DNA from: Chloromonas sp. AAM2
Lineage: Eukaryota; Chlorophyta; Chlorophyceae; Chlamydomonadales; Chlamydomonadaceae
DNA: 46,116 nt
Direction: 5' to 3'
NCBI GenBank assembly: GCA_004335635.1
Contig: QAXH01006314.1
Span: forward strand, 63,767 to 109,882
The notes beneath the pieces were generated by a model. The model was not told where the DNA came from and did not search any database. It was given only the letters and a program-made list of their open reading frames with translations. Both the position numbers and the translations under genes were made by a program. Within the stretch, counting starts at the first letter, position 1, and the number at the start of each line of letters is the position of its first letter. Of this stretch, positions 33,358-44,131 are shown piece after piece.

Positions 33358-36300
33358 TCACACCTTTTCCGCAGCCATCGCACTCGTCAACCCTGGTGGA
33401 CCCATGGAGTAGGGCGCAGCAATGAATTCCGTCACACGCCCTCGTAAATGGGCAGCTCGTCTCTCCTCGTCCTCGTACAGATCGCACAACTCTGGCACTT
33501 GCAACAGGACATTGTCAACCTTGGCAGCGGCCACAAGCGTCGCCGAAGGCGAGGCAGGCGATGTCGCATACTCCACAAGCGATGGCTTGAATGGGATATC
33601 CACTCTGCTTGGCATCCTCGGACTGCCGGGCGCGGAACTCTCATTCATGCCCATCGCATAGCCAGCCGATGACAAAGGTTCAGGGCATGCTGCACCGCGT
33701 ACAAAACCCTTGGCCGGCCGACCGACCATGGTAGAGCTAGATGGCCCCCATAACACCTCGTGGAAAGGGTCGTGCAGCTCTGTGCTGCCGCTGAGAGGAG
33801 GCTGGTACAGCACTGATCTGCCTGAAGGCTCAAGGCTGGTGTTGGAAGGGGTATGGGACATTTCCAATACAGAGTCCAACTGCAGGCACACAAAGGGTGA
33901 AACATGCCCGATGGAAACGTGTGACATGCTGCATACAAGGTTTGGCTGCAGCAGAGCACAAGTCTGGAATGGGTTTGTGCATGACACGTGCAGGCTGTAT
34001 TGCGACAGGGCCCAGGCTGGGAATCAACTGATCATTGGCTGGCCAGGGAAGTGCACAGAAGTAATTCAATACCCTGTGTGCCTGTAAGACCCTGAGATGC
34101 GGTTGATAGTTGACGCACCGAAGAGCCTCCGCCAGGAACCGAGGTGAGGGGCCCGCTTGCGGACCGGAAGTCTGGGTAGGCGGACAGACTGCCTCTCCGC
34201 TGCTGCCGCATTGCCTTCATGCTGCAAGCCACGCACGTGCAGGGCAAGACTGTCACACAAGCTACAGGGCGCAACAAGAGTGTTCGTCTGGTTGATCATT
34301 TGCATGCTATGCTCTTTGCCACACTTGTGCAGAGCCAGAGCAGATGACTGTCACACGAGCTACAGGGCGCAACAAGTGTGTTTGTTTTGTCCGTAGTGCA
34401 GCTCTTCAAATGAGCCTGTGATTGAGCCTACTCATGCCAGGCTCACTGGTTCTCATCTTTCTTTCAGGACAGGCTAACGATGCACCCTTACCTTTTAGAG
34501 GATAGGCAGGGAGGCGGTACAGCGAGCACTTCCTGCAAACAACACGCATCATGCATTTTCAGCTCTCAGCATACAGCATGAGCGTATTTCCGACAAGAAC
34601 ACACTCTCTGCTGTTGCTCAGTATTGTACTCCCTGTGCGGCGTTGTGAGTGCACAGTGTTTGAACAGTCAAGTGCATGCACTGCTTCCAGTCCTTGTGTG
34701 CACTTGCCATCAACTCGACAGGAGATCCAGGTCTGCTCAAGTCGTTGTGCACGGACATCAACCGTTCCCGGATCGCTGTCATTCCTGCTGCAGAGTCCCC
34801 GGCGCCCATCCCACGTGCGGTAAAAGCAGACCCCGGGCCGCTGGCCGCGTGGGGGCGGGCTGTAGGGCTGTCGAGGGACTCTGGCCAGTCTTGGATTGAT
34901 TTCGGGAACAAAGGGTCGGCAGAAGTCCTAGAGGCGGTCCAAGATGGGGCTGTCAGCTGGCCTGCCCTGCTGGGCTCAAAGTTATCAACAGTCTCTACTG
35001 TACAGCAAGCAGGCCAAGCACCACAGGTTTGACAGAATTGGGTGGCATCGCTGGCAGGCACCAGATGCGTCACAGTTGTTATGCATAGGTTACACGATGT
35101 TGAGCAGCTGTGGACCAGAAACTGCTTATCTAGGTTGAGTTGGGTTTGACTGCAATGCATGAAGACCCCTACAAGCTGCCTGGACTCAAGTAGCGTTTTA
35201 GCTAACAAGCTCCAGACTGTCATGTGAGCGTTGTGAGTTAGCTAACCAGTCCAAGGCTGCTTGGTGAAACTCACCGCTGCCGTTACGTGCCATAGAGGTG
35301 CGGTGCATGACCGAGTAATATAGCTCCCATTGTTGACCAATGTCGTCCTGGCTCGCGGGAGTTGCATGCGTCTTGTCCAGAGAGAAGGTACGCGCTCGTC
35401 GCATCTTGGCGCGGACGCCTCCACCGGCAGACCTTGCCATGCTCACGCGAGCAAATGCAGAGTGTTCGTCCTGGCTGTCGTGGACAGATCCACACGCACT
35501 CTTTGCGCCCGGAACTGATGACATGTGCACAGGCCCTCTGCCGCTGGCGCCCTCCCATCTGCTGGCGCCAGGCACGGAACTAGAAACGTTTCCGTGCTCA
35601 ACAGCCAGGCGGTTGGTTGTAGAGTCGGGCTCGGACATGTCCAAGGGCGGGAACGTTCCAATAGCTGGCCTGAAATGCTGTTCCGTGTGAGACCTCTCAC
35701 TGCCTATTGCCGACACAGTAGGGCTCCGAGCAACAGGGTAGCCAGCATGGCTCGAGGAGGACACACGAGCAAAAGCAGGCGCAAAAGTAGACAGCGTTTG
35801 GGACCTTCGCGGGACTGGTTGCGTCGCATTCTGCTTCATCACATCTGTGCCGGCAAGACAAGCGAAGCGGCTGAGGGTCCCAGACGTTGCGCCAGTTGTA
35901 CTTGACGCGCGACGAACGCTGTGCCCCGGAACCATTGGCGCTGCAGAAACCATAGCAGCCGTTGGCGATTCTGCATCTGCCGTCCTGTTGCTGAATTGCT
36001 CACTAATGCTAGTGGTCGCGTTCACATGCTGGACTTGCTCGCGTGCCTCATAATTATTTCCAGCTGTTAGCGTTCGTTCCTCAGACTGAGCCCGAGAGCC
36101 GTCAGCCCAGTGCATTGTATGGTACAGAGACTGTGGATCGCCCACGGTACCACGCGGCTCTGGCAAGCTCCTGGCCTCATAATTTTTGTCGTTCACGTTT
36201 TCCTCTTCGCCCCGCGGGTTGCGCCATGCAGTGCAAGTTGCGGTTTGTAACCCACCGCTGTGTAGTGGGAAGTCGCAGGCTTCGCTGTGATGGCTGCTGC

Positions 36301-36410
36301 CCTCGTGGTGCCTTGGTGACGTAGGAGCCAACTCGGGCGAAGTGATGTTCGAGTGCATGCTGTTGTGGGACATCAGAAGGTTCTCAACAGCGCGTTTCTT
36401 ATACTGTAGC
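33358..36410 (-). other. Ser/Pro-rich tail exons of the FMO gene
   Basis: Five exons encode about 670 residues rich in Ser, Ala, Arg, Gly and Pro with no recognised domain. Many short RR-S or R--S patterns (KMRRARTFSLDK, QQRRGSLSAYPDF) could be phosphorylation sites for basophilic kinases. If the large exon is not spliced at 35275 (donor GCG/GTGAGT) it reads 25 residues further to a stop at 35198, giving a shorter alternative end. The last exon ends at a TGA at 33358-33360. Confidence 0.65.
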
Positions 36411-39400
36411 CTGCATGGGCAAATCAGAGTGCAACGGCCATGTAGGCAACAAGCAGCAAGGCTTGCGGCTTTGTCAACAAGTCTCCATGCATCGCATTGA
36501 CCCCCCTGGTTCACCAGCCCACTCATAGTGTGTGCATGCCCGCCCGTTCAGGCCGCATTCACAGCTCTAGTAAGACGCACCTGCCATTGCCATGCCGCAC
36601 GCTGTAGTCGGTGCACGTATGCCAGCTGTCAATCTTTCCGTGCATGTCGTCAGAGCCGGTGACTGAGAGTGGCGTAACCAGGGCAGGCTGGACACGAAAT
36701 GCAGCGGCATTTGGTCCGCCTACCAACTCGGCATAGTCAGCAGCAGAGAAGGGTGCAAAGCACTCTGCCAGTAAGTTCCAGCCCTGCATGCATCAACGCA
36801 GGAAATCGCAGGCACTTCCTTCCCAGGCCATGCAGTGCAACAGAATCCATCACATTCTGTCGAAGCAGCATCGCTTTTCACAAGGCGGCGCAACTTGGTA
36901 AAAGATTGTGTTCTACGTCTGTTGGTGGTAGGGCCAGCGCGGCTTACCTTGCGGCGCGGGTTGATCTTCATGTCTTGTAGCAGTTGATCGTGATACTGCA
37001 GCGGGCGACACATATACCAGATGCTCATTCTTGAAACCAGAGGATGCACCAACGGTCAGAGTACAAACTGGTCCGCTTGTGAAGTTGTGTTGTTTAGCAT
37101 GTTGTTCATGTTGTGGACTGACCCTTGACATGTCTCGTCCAAACACAGCAGGGCCAAGCCTGGAGCAGAATAAGGGAGCCGACCAGATCCCATTCCATCA
37201 TCCACTCACTGGTTGACGTTCGTGAACCTTGGCAGGAATAACTGACATGCATCGCAAGCCATCCTACTACTGTGATCAACATCAGCCTCATTTATACAGG
37301 TAACTTGCTGAACTCACATCCTGTGTATATGGCATGAGCAGCCCTGCCCTGTTGCCCTGGGGCTTGATGGCGGTGCGGCGCCACCTGCGCTGGGAGCGTA
37401 TGTCAGCAGCCATCACGGAGCTGCGGGCAGGAGGCACAACAGGATCAGTGGCCAGAGGCAAGGCATGTAAGCAAAACAAAGGAAAGGCGAGCTTCAGACC
37501 TTCCTATAGTTTACAAAATGTGCTTTCGGTATCATTTCCAAACGTCTTGGCTTGCAAACACAAGTGGCAAGGTCCTGTTGCCGCTGCAGAGCATGCCAAT
37601 CTATCCTGACCTGAAAGGTATTGAGCTGAAGGAGCTGAGAAAGCAGATGGCCCAGCAACAACAATCGGTTTTCACTGGGCTTGACAGCAACATGCCGCAT
37701 GGAACCGGCCATGTAGCACCGACCAGACTAGGAAGCTCAGGCACAGATGGTTGTAGGAAGTGGAAGACTGAAGACCAGGGAATGAAGGCCAGATATGCAG
37801 TTGCCTCCGTCTGACTCTTCCAGCCAGTAACGTCTTACCTGCTGGGCAGCTCCACCTGTTGGGTGAGGGCCGCAGCCAGCCACTCTGCTTGCAGCGCAGT
37901 GGTCAGGGCGTAGTTCGAGCTGGTCACCTGGCCAGAGAGTGAGGCAGGCATTCAGCTGAGGCTTACGTTCTGACCACGGTTGTGATCACCAACCGAGGAG
38001 TCCTGACCAGGCCAACGAGGACTGGGCTGCAATATTTCAGGATCTACATTGATATCGTCTTGCCTCATCAGTGGAGGCTGTGAGGGTCAGATATGATGTG
38101 TTGACGATAATAAACAGACCGGGATCAGCAACTCAGAGTACAGGACACGCAAGAAGTACAGGACCCAGACTTGCAAACATATTTTTCATGCCTGTACCCA
38201 CCGCACACCCCACGAATGCCTGTACCCACCGCACACCCCACGAATGCCTGTACCCACCGCACACCCCACGAATGCCAGGTTCTTGACCTCCGGGTGGATC
38301 ATGTGGCGCCAAAGGAACAGGCCATCCTCCTCAAGCTGGAGCTTCAGTGTGACTCTGCGTGTATCAGGGCGGGCTGGACGTGATTAGTTGCCGCGCTGAT
38401 CTCCTGCTCCTGGTATTCTGTGCCCAAATGTCTGGCACAGAATAGATCTGCATTGCTGACTTACTGCTACAGATGGTGTGATGAGTTATGACAGCTGTAG
38501 GTCCCAGTGCGAGCCATTCAGGTGGCAAATCCAAGCTGAGCATTAAGTCTTTAATCCTTCCGTGGCCAAGCACTACACCAACAGCTGTGCCAACAGCTTT
38601 TGGGGGAAACACTGCTCTGCATTCGGACGTTCATGTGCGCCCTGCAGCGCTCCAAGTGTGCACAGCCTCACAAACAGTGCCACTGCACGGCGTTGCAATG
38701 CTCAGCCTTGTGGATGTGTGAAACAGCAGATCTGTGTGATGCAGTTGTGTTGCAGGTTGGGCATTACGGCAGCAGTCGTCACCTGGGGTCCAGGAACTTG
38801 AGGGAGGAGGCAAACCCAGTGCACATGATCTGCACAGCACCAAGCGTAGCATCCAGTGAGACGATGAAATGGCAATGCTTCCAGACATTACCTACCGTAA
38901 AACTAGCTGATACCTGCACTGCCGACACAGCTGTCAAACAGGCCAGGCCAGGCTGTTGCTTACTCAGCATCATATTTCTAACCCACGTACTGCAGCTAGT
39001 GCCTTCAAATGCCTTCAAGGTTGATGCGCCTGACAATCATGCAGCCAAGAAAGCCCACTGTTAGCAGGGTGCAAAGTACGAATGTCATCACTAGCAACAC
39101 GGTTTCATGTTTGAAGTGGGAAACCCCAGCCCCCCCTCGCTACAGCCTGCTTGCTGAGCAGATGCACAACCCCCTGCAGCCTGCTTACAATGAGGTCAGC
39201 GCTAAGCTCTATGCCCGTGTCCAGGACAATGGCGTTGGGCTTCAGGTAACGAATGCGCCCTGCATTGGGTACACAAGGCAACAGAGTGCAATGATTTGTT
39301 GTTGCGCGTTTTGAACACATAACAAACGCGCACCAGAATTATCAGAGCTATAAGCACCAATAAAGTTATATACAAGGCCAACGAGACCATGCTCAGACAA

Positions 39401-42400
39401 AGCGTTGTGTGTATTGGACACGCAAAAGCTTTACATGAAACATACAAAACAGTCGTAAGCGGTGCACATTCCAGGTCAGCCAGAACATGCACTGAGACAG
39501 AGAGCACAAACAATCAACACGTCTGGATTGGTTACACATTCTCGTGCAGCATCCGGACCATTGATTCTGTACATTTGTATGATTGATGCCTTGGTGGGCC
39601 CAAAACCATGTGGTGCCAGCGCACCTTCCATAGACACCAGTTTGCCCCTGCACAGCGACACACAGGACATCTGCTGTCAGCGTCTGCAGCCTGCCACACT
39701 GTACAATGTGTTGCAAGGCCGAGCACGAACAGATGGCTCTGCCTTTGAGCCAAGCAGGACGACACGCAGTATTTTTCTGTTTATGGAACTTGAGGTTTGA
39801 AGCTACCCAGTGAGCCATCTCGCTGTCGCAGTCGAAAATCTACGACGAGGTCAGGGCATATTACTGGCTGTCACATTGGCAAGGATACACGGCTCCCTGC
39901 AGTCAATCATGGATCTGCAGCCAGTCCCAGGACTGTACAACGTGTTGCAAGACCAAGTAGTGACAGCGGATTTTGCCTTCATGGCAGAGCCTTCAGGTTT
40001 AGAGCCGCACATCCACTGGCTGGCACATGGAAAGGATACACGGATTTCCGCACCCACCCTTCCACGATTGTGTGCCAGAGCTGCTCCTCATGATGCCCAC
40101 CCCAGTGCAGATCCGTTTCAGGCGGCTCCATGTTCAGGTCAAGCTGAAGCACACAGGGGGTGGACCAAGGTGTGGTGTTCAGGGACTCGCTCTGGCATGG
40201 CAGACGAGCTACTGACCTTTGCCAAGAACCTTGACAAGTGCAAAACTGGACAAAAGGGCTTGGACATGCAGCAGCCAGACGGATGGGCAGAAGAACAGAG
40301 ATCGAACAGAATCCAACAGAACAGACAATTATCAGCACGTACAGAAGCATGCTCCTGGGCCTTTTGACATGACTCATTGCGGCCTCACCTTGCCCGGCAG
40401 CAGGCTGACCAGTCGCTTCTTGATAGCCCACCAGGCGGCAGCCTTGAAAGGCTTCATCATCGTTTTCACGACCCTCCTTGCAGTGGTTGCCGTGTAGTAG
40501 GGCACCTGCGTGCCTAGGCTGCGGCCCACACGCGAGTGCAGCAACCACTTCATGGGCACGCCCGGCGCCAGGCTGTACAGTGCGGGCCAGTGGACCTGTG
40601 CATGGGCAAGCACATGTGGTATTGCGTGCGCCTTGCCATCACAAGCATGCATTGGCATGCGGGCACAAAGCCGGGGCAAAGGAACCCCGCAGGCTTACGC
40701 CTTTTGCGCAGCTTGTACTCACGCAAAGCCCTGTTGCGCCAGCTGCGACGCCCTCGGGTCTGCAACGCAAGGCTGTAACGCTCTACGCACGAATCGGAGA
40801 TGAAGCAACTCTAATCTACAAGCATCTCATGCTTCTTACACTTGCACCAAGGCAAGCAACTTACCGCTGTACATTCAGTCAGCATGTGAGAAAGGACATT
40901 GGAAACGCCAGGCAGACAGTGCACAGCCTTATCACCGTGCTGTGCAGAGCTGACAAAGCGTGTGCCTTGTTGGCAGCAATGTGTGTACCTTCTCTACACT
41001 GGAGCAATACCCTGTCCTCCCCAAATCACCTTCCCCTCTCCTACCACACGAGCACATTCCACGCTATCCTGAGCTTACAACTTTCAGCTGACACCAATGC
41101 AGATGTTGACGGCACGTACATTGTATGTTTGGTTCCATGCCACCCACCCTGCGGTTTAGCAGTGAAACTGACGTGGCGTTGGTAGCTGCTGCGCACTCCA
41201 CCACGAGGTCAGGCGGAGCCCGGCCACTGCCCACCAACACCACATGGCGGCCCCGCAGCAGCGAGAGGTCCCGGAACTCTGACGAGTGAAGCACAGCGCC
41301 TCTGAAGTCTGTCAGGCCCTGCAAGACGAGCACGTCACCACACGCAGCATCAGTTAGGGACATGGAGATGCATGCTGGCACGGCCTGCGGCTGGCTCATG
41401 CTAGCTCGGATGTGCGTCAGTGGGTTAGTACTCTCAGTATGTTACACACATCTTGTTACCCGCAGAAGGAGCCTGCAAAAAACAAAGTTTGCCAGTTCTG
41501 GGACAACCCCTGGGAGTACCACTGGAACAAGTTTTTGGTTTGTGTTTTCGTGGCAAAGTGTGATTGTGTGTTGTGTATGCAGGCCCCGCAAGATGTGGTG
41601 ACTTTGCCTGAGCACTGACTTCTGCATGTGTGCTGGTTCTGGCTGAGTGTCTTACCGGGTAGCTGGGCATGTTGGGTGTCGCCTGTGTGCCGGTGCAGAC
41701 CACTACGAAGTGCGCCAGTAGCCGCGTATGCTCCTTGGTCTGCAGCACATGCATGCTATGGAGCGTCACTTGCAGGTGAGAACACAGTGTTCGGAGTGTG
41801 TGTGCTGGCGCTGGGTGATCGTCATATCCTTGGTCAGGGACAGGCCATTTGGGCCAGTTGTGAATTCAGGCGGAGATTACAGTCACAGTGACCGTGGTGC
41901 AATCAATGGGGCAGGCACCTGGCTGCACTGTCGCTTTATGTGCATACGTACATACACCACCTGGAAAACCTGGGCTTCATCTACTGTTCACCTAAAACCC
42001 CGTGCATGGCAACCGTGCACTCCATGAGGCAGGTATTTGACCGGATAGTGCCTCTAAGCCCTGTCTACCCACTTTTGTGTGCACGTATGTCACAGTCCAG
42101 GTGCGTGCCTTGGCAGGGGCAAGGTTCACCAGACGAGCCCGGCACTGCACATGCTCCTCCAGCCCAAAGGTCTACGAGAAGGGCAAACAGGCTCTGTTCT
42201 TGGTCAGGGCAGGGCAGGCTGTGTGCAAGAATTCCTGTACATGTTGTGCACTGCGTAGACATGGTATCCCATCAGGCATGTGGTGCACACGGACTGTTGC
42301 AGGGACTGCACCTTGTCTGACTCAAACCCCAACGCTGACACTTGCTCCCCACAACGCACATTTACAACACTGGTTCCAGTATCAGTCCACAAGAATTGTC

Positions 42401-43400
42401 CAGAACTGGCAAACTTCCTTTTTTTTCCTACCCAGTCTCAGCATTGGACATAGCAAACCTTGCTGACGGCTGATACAATCAACAGCCAGGTGTGTGGCTG
42501 GTCAGGCAGCTGTCAGCTGCCAAGGGCACCACAAGACGTTGCCCCTATCTCTCTTACTTTGGCGTACGCCTGGGCGTACTGTTGCATCTCGCCCCTTGTG
42601 GGATATTGTCCCGAGGGTGACAGCGTGGCAGGCAGTGGGAACTCAGGCAGCTGCACCTCATCCCATGTGACTGCAGGCATGGACACGAAACCGAGATAAT
42701 GCAATAGCGGTTCAAGCCGAGACTCATGCGTGACAATCATCTCAGGACGCTTTTTTGCTTCTCTGTGTGTAGATGGGCTTATGCATAAGCAATGAGTTTT
42801 AGCTGGCAAGTCACACACCAGTTGTGCGTGTCCAGGAGCGGACTGGAAACATGGATGGACTGCTCTTCTGGTTACTACAATGTCTGTGATTTTGAAGTCT
42901 CTGTGGTGGGCTGCTGGTAGATCAAACAACAGAGCGCCCATCGACTGACCTTGCAGCGCTAGCCCTTTGTGAGACGCCTCGCATCTGATCTCATCCGCCT
43001 CCTCCAGGACGGTAATGTTGGAAAAGCCTCGGCGCTTGAGTGCTCGGCATGTCTGCAGTGCAGGGATGTCTGCATGTTTTGGACTTTGTATCTATACGCT
43101 GCTATGTCCCTCACATGGAAGGGCAATCAGTAGCCAGACACTACCAGTGCTGGTAGGTATACCAGTGCGTGCCAAAATGGGTGTATTGATGTTCTGGCAC
43201 TTCATGTGGAAACGGCTGCAAATGAGGCATGCGCAAGGCAAGTTAGAGGCAGCTTGTAAGGTAAGCTGTGCCTCAGCGCGCACCTGTAAGCCCGCCAAGC
43301 CGCTTCCAACGATCACGATTTTCTTTCCCAGCGCGGTAGTTGCTGCGGAGCCATCGGTTTGCTCCGACAACACGCTCGCCTCTTGACGAGCCATCACCAA
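33358..43400 (-). CDS. Flavin-containing monooxygenase with long Ser/Pro-rich C-terminal tail
   Basis: FMOs use FAD and NADPH to oxygenate N, S or carbonyl carbon. Exons: 43400-43284, 43052-42950, 42670-42558, 42171-42073, 41739-41656, 41318-41148, 40595-40389, 40143-40101 (end uncertain), 39259-39189, 38829-38783, 38354-38258, 37927-37839, 37420-37318, 36995-36948, 36783-36581, 36410-35275, 34961-34753 (end uncertain), 34532-34492, 34221-34119, 33879-33358; all phases agree, about 1201 residues. Motifs: KKIVIVGSGLAGLQ (FAD), VVVCTGTQATPNMPSYP, the FMO fingerprint FRGAVLHSSEF, HVVLVGSGRAPPD (second dinucleotide site, lacking its third Gly), GRIRYLKPN, IMCTGFASSLKFLDP (ATG-like motif), FLWRHMIHPEVKNLAFVG, SNYALTTALQAEWLA. 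The usual GG-W after the FAD strand is not seen. The exon at 36581 ends in AG and joins 36410 in phase, so about 670 low-complexity Ser-rich residues follow. Substrate unknown. Confidence 0.85.
38188..38276. repeat. 28-base tandem repeat, three copies, spanning an FMO splice donor
   Basis: Three identical 28-base units (38188-38215, 38216-38243, 38244-38271) plus five bases. On the coding (minus) strand the first unit met holds the end of the exon, NLAFVGCA, and its donor GCG/GTGGGT. The two further units repeat the same donor inside the intron. Because 28 is not a multiple of three, use of a later donor would change the frame. Confidence 0.9.
39994..42085. repeat. Segmental duplication, copy 1 (inside the FMO gene)
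   Basis: This interval is repeated in direct orientation 4031 bases downstream, starting at 44025 and running to the window end. It covers the end of FMO intron 8 through exon 4. By eye I found five single-base differences, all between about 40303 and 40422, and none elsewhere. Confidence 0.95.
41476..41506 (-). repeat. Dispersed CCCAGAACTGGC motif, copy 5 (in an FMO intron)
   Basis: On the minus strand, GTTGTCCCAGAACTGGCAAA followed by CTTTGTTTTTTGC. It lies between FMO exons 5 and 6 on the same strand as the gene. Confidence 0.85.
42393..42428 (+). repeat. Dispersed CCCAGAACTGGC motif, copy 4 (in an FMO intron)
   Basis: GAATTGTCCAGAACTGGCAA (one C missing), then ACTTCC and eight T. It lies in the intron between FMO exons 3 and 4, opposite to the gene strand. 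Confidence 0.85.
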
Positions 43401-44024
43401 TTTCTTTTAGCCTGCCATTTTGCGCATCAGATTCCATCCATCCACTGCTTTTGCCATTGTCTCTGGTCTGGTCGGCTGTACGGGTTGCAAAACAAACGGC
43501 TTCAATCTGATGTTGACCTTCGCAGATGCAACAGGAGCTCCTCTCACTTGGCCACTATATAAGGCCACAAGCACGCATGTGGCATTACTCTGAGATTTAG
43601 TGCGCTGCTGTTCTAGTTGCGTGGAAATGGTCGGTACGACGAGCAGTCCGCACCTCATCTGGTCACGTGCTGGTTCCTGCCACCTGACAGCCAGTGTGCC
43701 CCATTGGGTTCTGTCAAACAATCCGCAGTTGCATAGGTTGCGCAGGAATCGCCAGGTACGAAACCTCGTCGTACGCTCATTATCTGGAACAGACGATGTT
43801 TGACGGTGGTAGGTTGGAAAAGGCCAGGCGCACGTCATGATACTCACACGGCATTAGGAAACTGGGCAATGAATACTCGACTGATCACTGCCACGGTGGT
43901 TGGCTTTGCGGTTGATCAACGCGTGTCCTACGCCATGGAAAACTGTGTGTAAACAGGGTATAGCGATCCTCCCACTTCTTTTCACGCCGCTGAAATGTGA
44001 AGGGATTGGAGAACTCTCAAATCC
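43401..44024. other. Upstream region of the FMO gene
   Basis: About 620 bases between the FMO start codon and the second duplication copy. It presumably holds the FMO promoter and 5' UTR. A TATATAAG sequence at 43556-43563 on the plus strand reads CTTATATA on the gene strand, about 155 bases upstream of the ATG, and could be a TATA-like element. No other gene was recognised. Confidence 0.4.
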
Positions 44025-44131
44025 CAGGTTTAGAGCCGCACATCCACTGGCTGGCACATGGAAAGGATACACGGATTTCCGCACCCACCCTTCCACGATT
44101 GTGTGCCAGAGCTGCTCCTCATGATGCCCAC

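Noticed and set aside
38188..38276. CRISPR-like array
   Set aside because: The units are contiguous without spacers, number only three and lie inside a eukaryotic gene; a simple tandem repeat.
39690..39970. Additional short repeat (TGTACAA-GTGTTGCAAG, at about 39700 and 39932)
   Set aside because: Some 20-60 bases of imperfect similarity next to the duplication breakpoint; too weak to define as an element.
39979..40548. Minus-strand open frame of 189 codons read as its own gene
   Set aside because: It is FMO exon 8 with intron sequence read through on both sides; the exon boundaries explain it.
40478..41185. Plus-strand open frame of 235 codons, present again at 44509-45216
   Set aside because: Antisense to FMO exon 7 and its intron. 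It is repeated only because the DNA is duplicated; no family similarity.
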